Below are positions 1-4,292 of a stretch of DNA of 5,187 bases, piece by piece. The notes under the pieces are model-generated. The model made no database searches and was not told where the DNA came from. It worked only from the letters and a program-made list of their open reading frames with translations. The position numbers were made by a program, and so were the translations under genes. Origin of the DNA: Bacteroidota bacterium (GTDB taxonomy: Bacteria; Bacteroidota; Bacteroidia; Chitinophagales; Chitinophagaceae). Where the stretch lies: positions 1 through 5,187 of the forward strand of contig JAEWJV010000625.1 of the NCBI GenBank assembly GCA_023386395.1. Direction: 5' to 3'. Positions within the stretch are counted from its first letter, which is position 1. Each line of letters begins with the position of its first letter.

Positions 1-295
1 GTCCCCAGCTTATTTCTTCTCCCAAAATAAAAAAACTGCCTAAAGCAATAAAAAGATAAGTGAAAAAAAACCATGCGTTTTTTTTGCGGGCATATTTAAA
101 CAACAGAATGAGACAGGTTAATGTTAAGATTGCAAGCGGGATTAAAGTAACATCTTCAATAAACCCATCTTCTACAACATAGCTTTCAAGAAACCACGTT
201 TTATTTACCCAGGCGGCAATAATTCCAATAACCATGAGCACAAAAACAATGCTTAAAACTATTTTTTCTAAACCGCTCAGTTTATTTTTTTGCAT
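1..295 (-). CDS. Hypothetical multi-pass membrane protein (N-terminal part, cut by window edge)
   Basis: This is an open frame reading leftward from an ATG at 295-293. It runs off the left edge after 98 codons, so the C-terminus is missing. An in-frame TAA lies four codons upstream of the ATG, which makes this the first possible start; no Shine-Dalgarno is visible. The translation begins MQKNKLSGLEKIV and has three hydrophobic stretches, at about residues 11-30, 49-66 and 74-91, as expected for an inner-membrane protein. Acidic VEDGFIED (41-48) precedes the second segment, basic KYARKK (67-72) follows it, and GEEISWG (92-98) ends the visible part. From memory, an 'EDG..E' plus 'GEEISWGQ' pattern recurs in uncharacterised bacterial membrane proteins, but I cannot name a family or a function. 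It lies 104 bases downstream of radC on the same strand and could be read with it or from its own weak promoter. Coding status is fairly safe; function is unknown. Confidence 0.75.
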   Translation of the reverse strand, partial: MQKNKLSGLEKIVLSIVFVLMVIGIIAAWVNKTWFLESYVVEDGFIEDVTLIPLAILTLTCLILLFKYARKKNAWFFFTYLFIALGSFFILGEEISWG

Positions 296-319
296 GGTGA
301 AAGTTTAATACTCAGTGTG

Positions 320-354
320 CAAATATCTGCAAAATCATTGCAGGTAATAACAAA
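320..354 (-). promoter_or_regulatory. Possible Bacteroidota-type promoter for the membrane protein gene
   Basis: On the minus strand, GATATTTG (327-320) matches the -7 consensus TAnnTTTG except at its first base. TTTG (354-351) could be the -33 element. The spacer is 23 bases, slightly longer than the usual 19-21. A start of transcription near 313 would give a leader of about 18 bases. A small dyad, CTGCAA-AATCA-TTGCAG (327-343), sits in the spacer and might bind a regulator, but it is short enough to be chance. This is a weak call. Confidence 0.25.
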
Positions 355-399
355 ATGAGAATTTTATAACGATTGAATATAATAACATGTTTATCTATT

Positions 400-1089
400 T
401 TATAGCAGTCCTTCATCGGCAAAGCTGTAATAACCATCTTCGCTTACAATAATATGGTCTAACACTTTTATATCAAAATAAGCAGCAGCCTCGTTTATTT
501 TTTTCGTTAGTTCTTCATCGGCGCGGCTGGGTTTTAAACTGCCGCTCGGATGGTTATGGCAAAGAATAATACTTGTGGCATCGTTTTCCAGAGCCTTCTT
601 TAAAATAATACGCGGATCGGCCACAGTACCGGTAATACCGCCTTCGCTTACAATTTCAGAATGCTTTATTTTATTGGCGCGGTTTAAATACACTACCGCA
701 AAAATTTCGTGCTGCTTATATTGAAACTGCGCCCTCAGGTAAGCCGCAACATCGCGGCTATGAATAACAATATCCAATTTCTTTGCAGCAATATCACGCC
801 GCTGCCCAAGTTCCAAAGCAGCAGTAATGGCAATAGCTTTTGCCTCGCCAATGCCCTTTACTTTTAATTTTAAAATTTCTTTTACAGATAGTTTCCCAAG
901 TTTTTGCAAATCATTATCAACAGCATTTAACAGGCTTTTGGAAACATCCACAGCGCTTTTATCTTTTGTCCCGTTATTAATGAGGATAGCTATCAATTCT
1001 GCATTACTTAATACATGATAACCTTTCAGCAGTAGTTTTTCGCGGGGACGGTCGTCAACTGCCCAGTTTTTAATGGAAGATTCAGGCAT
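400..1089 (-). CDS. radC: RadC family protein (JAMM/MPN domain, UPF0758)
   Basis: This 229-residue protein has the usual length and full architecture of the RadC family. The N-terminal part (about 1-100) is helical, with RPREKLL (14-20), LSNAELIAILI (27-37) and a helix-hairpin-helix-like segment KVKGIGEAKAIAI (76-88) that suggests DNA contact. The C-terminal JAMM metalloprotease-like domain (about 105-229) carries the zinc signature HxHx7SxxD: His178, His180, Ser188 and Asp191 within HNHPSGSLKPSRAD. Glu128, 50 residues before the first His, is the likely catalytic glutamate. TGTVADPR (154-161) and the ending GYYSFADEGLL are also typical. The name comes from an E. coli locus once thought to be a repair gene. 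The family's real activity is unresolved, so 'DNA repair protein' should be read as a historical label. The ATG at 1089-1087 gives the full family N-terminus. The gene is divergent from prs across 72 bases, and no clear promoter or terminator is seen for it. Confidence 0.95.
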   Translation of the reverse strand: MPESSIKNWAVDDRPREKLLLKGYHVLSNAELIAILINNGTKDKSAVDVSKSLLNAVDNDLQKLGKLSVKEILKLKVKGIGEAKAIAITAALELGQRRDIAAKKLDIVIHSRDVAAYLRAQFQYKQHEIFAVVYLNRANKIKHSEIVSEGGITGTVADPRIILKKALENDATSIILCHNHPSGSLKPSRADEELTKKINEAAAYFDIKVLDHIIVSEDGYYSFADEGLL

Positions 1090-1112
1090 TGTAAAAAATA
1101 TGAAACTTCAAA

Positions 1113-1143
1113 TTAGTATTTCTTTTTTGAATTTTTATCTTCG
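1113..1143 (+). promoter_or_regulatory. Probable Bacteroidota-type promoter for prs
   Basis: TATCTTCG (1136-1143) matches the -7 consensus TAnnTTTG at all but one defined base. TTAG (1113-1116), one mismatch from TTTG, lies 19 bases upstream, which is the right spacing for the -33 element. Transcription from about 1149 would leave a leader of only some 13 bases before the prs ATG at 1162. The site lies in the divergent radC/prs gap, where prs needs its own promoter. This is consensus matching only. Confidence 0.45.
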
Positions 1144-1161
1144 CCCTTATTAAGCTATACT

Positions 1162-2115
1162 ATGGGCCCTTCAGTAAAGATTTTTTCAGGTACCGGTTCG
1201 CAGGCACTCTCCGCTAAAATCACAAAGTGCTTTGGCGCTGCATCCGGTAAAGTAATTATTCAAAAGTTCAGCGACGGCGAGTTTCAGCCAATATTCCTTG
1301 AAAGCATTCGTGGCGATTACGTGTTTTTGGTGCAAAGCACCTGTGCGCCCACCGATAATTTAATGGAATTATTGCTGATGATAGACGCCGCTAAACGCGC
1401 CAGTGCTTATAAAATAATTGCCGTTATTCCGTATTATGGTTATGCAAGGCAGGACAGGAAAGACCGGCCGCGTGTGGCCATCGGCTCTAAACTGGTGGCT
1501 TCGCTGCTGGAAAAAGCCGGCGCTACCCGTGTGATTACCATGGATTTGCATGCGCCGCAAATACAGGGTTTTTTTGATATACCGGTGGATCACCTCGACA
1601 GTTCAGCAATTTTTATACCTTACATAGAAAAACTTAACCTGCCAAACCTTACCTTTGCCGCCCCCGCCGTGGGAAGTACCAACCGTGTAAGGGAAATTGC
1701 CAGCTATTTTAATGCAGAAATGGTTATTTGCGACAAGCATCGCAAACGGGCAAATGAAATAGCCAGCATGGTGCTGATAGGCGATGTGCAGGATAAAGAT
1801 ATTGTTTTGATTGACGATATTATTGATACCGGCGGCACACTGGCGAAAGCCGCAGCTCTTTTAAAAGAAAATGGTGCAAGAAGCGTAAGGGCATTATGCA
1901 CACACCCGGTTTTAAGCGGCAACGCTTACCAGAATATTGAAAACAGTGTGCTGGAAGAACTGGTGGTTTGCGATACAATTCAGCTTAAAGAAAATGCTTC
2001 TTCCAAAATAAAGGTTATTTCTGTGGCCGATCTTTTTGCCATTGCAATCAGGAACGCTTACGAAAATAAGAGCATCACCAGCCTGTTTATACACTCGCAG
2101 ATGAGGGATAAATAG
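1162..2115 (+). CDS. prs: Ribose-phosphate pyrophosphokinase (PRPP synthetase), with Asp-to-Ala at a metal-ligand position
   Basis: By family, this enzyme moves pyrophosphate from ATP to ribose 5-phosphate to make PRPP, the cytosolic precursor for purines, pyrimidines, NAD, histidine and tryptophan. The 317-residue length is normal. Visible signatures are FSDGE (36-40), QSTCAPTDNLMEL (58-70), the ATP-site segment YGYARQDRKDRPR (92-104), DLHAPQIQGFF (128-138) with metal-ligand His130, the flexible-loop Lys192 and Arg194 in DKHRKRAN, and the ribose-phosphate loop DDIIDTGGTL (218-227). The oddity is at residues 167-171, which read APAVG where the family has SPDxG. Ala169 (codon GCC, 1666-1668) replaces the aspartate that, with the histidine, binds Mg2+ in characterised enzymes. 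The His-to-Ala spacing of 39 matches my recollection of His131/Asp170 in E. coli. The enzyme may still be active, may be altered, or the base may be a sequence error (GAC to GCC). No Shine-Dalgarno precedes the ATG. It heads the prs-rplY-pth block. Confidence 0.95.
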   Translation: MGPSVKIFSGTGSQALSAKITKCFGAASGKVIIQKFSDGEFQPIFLESIRGDYVFLVQSTCAPTDNLMELLLMIDAAKRASAYKIIAVIPYYGYARQDRKDRPRVAIGSKLVASLLEKAGATRVITMDLHAPQIQGFFDIPVDHLDSSAIFIPYIEKLNLPNLTFAAPAVGSTNRVREIASYFNAEMVICDKHRKRANEIASMVLIGDVQDKDIVLIDDIIDTGGTLAKAAALLKENGARSVRALCTHPVLSGNAYQNIENSVLEELVVCDTIQLKENASSKIKVISVADLFAIAIRNAYENKSITSLFIHSQMRDK

Positions 2116-2118
2116 CTG

Positions 2119-2158
2119 GGTAATTGATAAGTTGAAAGATTGAGGAATGGGGGAATTT
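2119..2158 (+). repeat. Degenerate 8-base tandem repeat (about five units)
   Basis: Just after the prs stop the sequence falls into an 8-base rhythm: GGTAATTG, ATAAGTTG, AAAGATTG, AGGAATGG, GGGAATTT. The first three units end in TTG, and the last two are decayed or chance continuations. I recall similar short-period 'TTGATAAGTTG' tracts between genes in Bacteroidota genomes. Its role is unknown, and it is too degenerate to exclude chance. Confidence 0.4.
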
Positions 2159-2161
2159 GGG

Positions 2162-2186
2162 GTGCTGCCATCAAAATACGCAGCAC
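2162..2186. repeat. Small inverted repeat in the prs-rplY spacer
   Basis: GTGCTGC (2162-2168) and GCAGCAC (2180-2186) are perfect 7-base inverted arms around an 11-base AT-rich loop. They could form a hairpin in the 3' part of the prs transcript. No run of T follows on either strand, so this is not a standard intrinsic terminator. It lies between the octamer tract and the GC-rich palindrome and may be part of one composite repeat element. Confidence 0.5.
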
Positions 2187-2193
2187 AAGAGAG

Positions 2194-2213
2194 TGATCCG
2201 CCGCGGCGGATTG
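2194..2213. repeat. GC-rich extragenic palindrome (REP-like)
   Basis: ATCCGCCGCGGCGGAT (2196-2211) is a perfect 16-base palindrome. G·U pairs at 2195/2212 and 2194/2213 would lengthen it in RNA to an 8-pair stem with a CGCG tetraloop. It stands out as a block of pure GC in an AT-rich spacer. Neither strand has a T tract after it, so it is not a classic terminator. It may be a REP-like interspersed element, an RNA 3'-end stabiliser or a protein-binding dyad. From memory, similar CCGCCGCGGCGG motifs occur between genes in this phylum, but copies elsewhere in this genome cannot be seen here. Confidence 0.6.
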
Positions 2214-2247
2214 CTATGAAATATAAAATCTGATTAGAAAAAATATC

Positions 2248-2271
2248 ATGCAAAAGCCATTGGCTTTGCAT
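2248..2271 (+). promoter_or_regulatory. Hairpin in the rplY leader (possible terminator remnant or L25 leader element)
   Basis: ATGCAAAAGCC (2248-2258), loop ATT, then GGCTTTGCAT (2262-2271) form a 10-pair stem with one bulged A. It ends 28 bases before the rplY ATG. The following TTAGCTCTTTAATAATT is AT-rich but is not a clean T run, so termination of prs transcripts would be weak at best. Alternatively it is a structured leader of the ribosomal-protein gene. Known E. coli-type r-protein leaders do not help here, because L25 has no well-known autoregulatory leader that I can name. The structure is visible; its function is not. Confidence 0.5.
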
Positions 2272-2299
2272 TAGCTCTTTAATAATTAAATCTCAAAAA

Positions 2300-2905
2300 A
2301 TGAAGACAATTACAATCGAAGGACAACTGAGGACCGAAATTGGCAAAAAAGCCACCCGCCAGCTTCGCTCTCAGGAACTGGTGCCTGGTGTAATTTACGG
2401 GGGTGCGCAGGAAGTAAATTTCTCTGCTCCGGCAAAGGCTTTCAAGTCTCTTGTTTACACATCAGAATTCCAGTTGGCAGAAGTAAAAGTGGATGGCAAA
2501 TCTTATACCTGCATTTTAAAGGATTTGCAGTTTGATAAGGTTAAAGACAACCTGATCCACATTGACCTGCTGGAACTGGTTGAAAACAAAAAAGTAATAG
2601 CCAACCTGCCGCTTAAATTTGATGGTACGCCTGTAGGTGTAAAAGAAGGTGGTAAGCTTGTTACAAAAATGAAATCGCTGAAAGTAAAAACCCTTCCCAA
2701 ACATTTAAGGGAAAACATTGAGGTTGACATAAGCGATCTTAAGCTGAATGAAAACATCCGCGTGCAAGATGTAAAGGCAGACAATATAGAGATTATGAAT
2801 TCGCCCAGAATTCCTATCGCTTCTATTGTACTTACACGCCAGTTGAAGCAGGAAGAGGCTGCTGCCGAAAAATCGGCGCCAAAAGGAGAAGAAAAGAAAA
2901 AGTAA
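2300..2905 (+). CDS. rplY: Large-subunit ribosomal protein bL25, Ctc/TL5 form
   Basis: This 201-residue two-domain protein binds 5S rRNA in the large ribosomal subunit. The longer form is called Ctc in Bacillus, where it is stress-induced, and TL5 in Thermus. The N-terminal 5S-binding beta-barrel (about 1-93) has MKTITIEGQLRTEIGKKATRQLR, with the family's VPGVIYGG at 28-35 and the region KDLQFDKVKDNLIHIDLLEL (74-93). There Asp79 stands near the position where many homologues have His-Pro. The TL5 C-terminal domain (about 95-180) includes PVGVKEGGKL (111-120) and LPKHLRENIEVDIS (132-145). A charged tail (183-201), ending GEEKKK, is probably disordered. The ATG at 2300 follows TCTCAAAAA, with no Shine-Dalgarno. 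The gene lies 184 bases after prs in a spacer full of hairpins and is closed by a strong terminator just before pth. Identification is secure; stress regulation is not shown. Confidence 0.95.
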   Translation: MKTITIEGQLRTEIGKKATRQLRSQELVPGVIYGGAQEVNFSAPAKAFKSLVYTSEFQLAEVKVDGKSYTCILKDLQFDKVKDNLIHIDLLELVENKKVIANLPLKFDGTPVGVKEGGKLVTKMKSLKVKTLPKHLRENIEVDISDLKLNENIRVQDVKADNIEIMNSPRIPIASIVLTRQLKQEEAAAEKSAPKGEEKKK

Positions 2906-2925
2906 TTTTTCAAATATTCTATCAG

Positions 2926-2953
2926 AGTCCCGCCTTAGCTGCGGGACTTTTTA
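2926..2953 (+). terminator. Intrinsic terminator after rplY
   Basis: AGTCCCGC (2926-2933), a 7-base loop CTTAGCT, and GCGGGACT (2941-2948) make a perfect 8-pair GC-rich stem, followed by TTTTTATTTATTTT. The stem starts 21 bases after the rplY stop, and its T-rich tail ends within a few bases of the pth ATG at 2967. It therefore separates two genes that are often read together. It works only rightward, because the minus strand has no T tract after the stem. Confidence 0.88.
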
Positions 2954-2966
2954 TTTATTTTCAGTT

Positions 2967-3551
2967 ATGCAGAAGTTTTTAATTGTTGGCCTGGGCAACC
3001 CGGGTAATGAATATCGCCATACCCGCCATAATATTGGTTTTGACGTGGTATCTGCATTTGTGCTGAAACATAATGGCATGTTTCAAACGGTGCGGCTGGC
3101 AGAAAAAGCAGAGGTGAAATGGAAGGGCAAATTATTTATCTGCATAAAGCCCACCACTTATATGAACCTGAGCGGAAAAGCTTTTAAATACTGGCTTGAC
3201 GCGGAAAAAATCCCGCTGGAAAACACGCTCACCATTGTTGATGACCTGGCGCTTCCGGCAGACAGCCTGCGATTAAGATCAGGCGGCAGCGATGGCGGCC
3301 ATAATGGTTTAAGGGATATTCAGCTAATGTTGGGCACAGATAAATATCCCAAGCTGCGGTTTGGCATCGGCAATAACTATCCCAAAGGCATGCAGGCAGA
3401 TTTTGTACTGGCAAAATGGTTTCCGGAAGAATTGAAGCTTATATGGAAGAAGATAGAATATTGCACAGAAGTAATTGAAAGCTTTTCAACCATCGGCATT
3501 GAAAAGGCCATGAATATGGTGAACGGGAAAAAATTTTCTATTGAAGAATAG
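2967..3551 (+). CDS. pth: Peptidyl-tRNA hydrolase (Pth)
   Basis: By family, this cytosolic enzyme cuts the ester bond of peptidyl-tRNAs dropped by stalled ribosomes, freeing tRNA for reuse; it is usually essential. The 194-residue length is standard. The active-site set is complete: Asn11 in VGLGNPG (7-13), catalytic His21 in TRHNIGFD (19-26), Asn67 in YMNLSG (65-70), Asp92 and Asp93 in VDDL, and His112/Asn113 in GGSDGGHNGL (106-115). RFGIG (131-135) and DFVLAKW (145-151) are further family marks. The start follows TTTTCAGTT with no ribosome-binding motif, and the terminator tail ends right before it, so the transcript's origin is unclear: read-through from rplY or an unseen promoter inside that gene. 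The prs-rplY-pth order is shared with B. subtilis (prs-ctc-spoVC) and supports the identification. Confidence 0.97.
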   Translation: MQKFLIVGLGNPGNEYRHTRHNIGFDVVSAFVLKHNGMFQTVRLAEKAEVKWKGKLFICIKPTTYMNLSGKAFKYWLDAEKIPLENTLTIVDDLALPADSLRLRSGGSDGGHNGLRDIQLMLGTDKYPKLRFGIGNNYPKGMQADFVLAKWFPEELKLIWKKIEYCTEVIESFSTIGIEKAMNMVNGKKFSIEE

Positions 3552-3630
3552 TAAATCTATTTTATTATTTTTAGCAGATAAAGATCAATCACTAAAACAA
3601 ATTCATTCCCTATAAACCAAACTTGCGTAT

Positions 3631-4242
3631 ATGAAAATCTTTTGCGTTGGAAGAAATTATGCAGAACATGCCAAAGAGTTAAAGAACGAAGTACCTCCGG
3701 AACCCGTCATTTTTCTTAAACCCAAGAGCGCTTTACTAACGCCCGGTTCCCAGTTTTATTACCCTGAATTTACGAATGAGCTTCATTATGAAGCTGAACT
3801 GGTTTTATATATTTCAAAAAACGGCAAATATATTCCGGAAGAACAGGCACACAGGTATTACGACCGCATTTCAGTAGGGATAGATTTTACAGCCAGGGAT
3901 ATCCAGGCTGAATTAAAGAAAAAAGGGCTGCCCTGGGAAAAAGCCAAAGCCTGGGATGGTTCTGCGGTGGTTGGACGAATGCACGAATTAACAGCCGGTA
4001 TGCTGAAAAAACCTATTGAATTTTCTTTAGAAGTGAATAACGAACTTGTTCAGCAGGGCAATAGCAACGATATGCTCTTTTCCTTTGACCGTATTATTGC
4101 AGATATCTCGCAATACTTCGCCCTGAACATAGGTGATCTTATTTTTACCGGCACGCCAGCGGGCGTGGGGGAATGTGTGGTTGGCGATGTGCTGATTGGC
4201 CACCTTGGCAATGAAAAAGTATTTGAGTTTGAAATAAAATAA
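3631..4242 (+). CDS. Fumarylacetoacetate hydrolase (FAH) family protein, FAHD1/YcgM-like
   Basis: This 203-residue, single-domain member of the FAH superfamily resembles human FAHD1 and E. coli YcgM. Such enzymes are Mg2+/Mn2+-dependent acylpyruvate hydrolases or oxaloacetate decarboxylases in the cytosol. The sequence opens with MKIFCVGRNYAEHAKEL and PVIFLKPKSAL (25-35). Metal ligands are Glu54 and Glu56 in HYEAELVLY (52-60) and Asp85 in VGIDFTARD (82-90). KKGLPWEKAKAWDG (97-110) carries Lys106, equivalent to the active-site lysine of FAHD1. FSFDRIIADIS and the phosphate-loop-like FTGTPAGVG (172-180) complete the fold. The substrate cannot be told from sequence, and no aromatic-degradation genes lie nearby. 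An in-frame TAA (3613-3615) precedes the ATG without an intervening start. The 79-base gap after pth shows neither a hairpin terminator nor a convincing promoter, so co-transcription with pth is possible. Confidence 0.93.
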   Translation: MKIFCVGRNYAEHAKELKNEVPPEPVIFLKPKSALLTPGSQFYYPEFTNELHYEAELVLYISKNGKYIPEEQAHRYYDRISVGIDFTARDIQAELKKKGLPWEKAKAWDGSAVVGRMHELTAGMLKKPIEFSLEVNNELVQQGNSNDMLFSFDRIIADISQYFALNIGDLIFTGTPAGVGECVVGDVLIGHLGNEKVFEFEIK

Positions 4243-4280
4243 TTAATAGCCTCTTCCTGTCATATTTTCTGCAGTAATTT

Positions 4281-4288
4281 GATATTTG
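4281..4288 (+). promoter_or_regulatory. Possible -7 promoter element just before the E1 dehydrogenase gene
   Basis: GATATTTG matches TAnnTTTG except at the first base and ends only four bases before the ATG at 4293. If used, transcription would begin at or within a few bases of the start codon, giving a leaderless or nearly leaderless mRNA. No good TTTG is found at the expected -33 distance (around 4258-4261). This is weak evidence. Confidence 0.22.
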
Positions 4289-4292
4289 TGCC

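Noticed and set aside
384..397. AACATGTT palindrome after radC
   Set aside because: Only 8 bases are symmetric, in AT-rich DNA; this is expected by chance and there is no GC-rich stem with a T tract to act as a radC terminator.
827..1018. 63-codon plus-strand frame opposite radC
   Set aside because: It lies wholly antisense to the N-terminal helix-hairpin-helix region of radC, with low-complexity composition.
1912..2271. Open frame on the minus strand (119 codons) over the prs 3' end and spacer
   Set aside because: It overlaps the well-supported prs gene, and its first third translates repeat and hairpin DNA. It has no domain and no promoter.
2503..2913. Minus-strand open frames opposite rplY
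   Set aside because: They are antisense shadows of a clear ribosomal-protein gene, rich in Phe/Ser because they read the complement of Lys/Glu codons.
3611..3625. Possible promoter before the FAH-family gene (CAAACTTG)
   Set aside because: Two mismatches to TAnnTTTG and no TTTG at the -33 distance.
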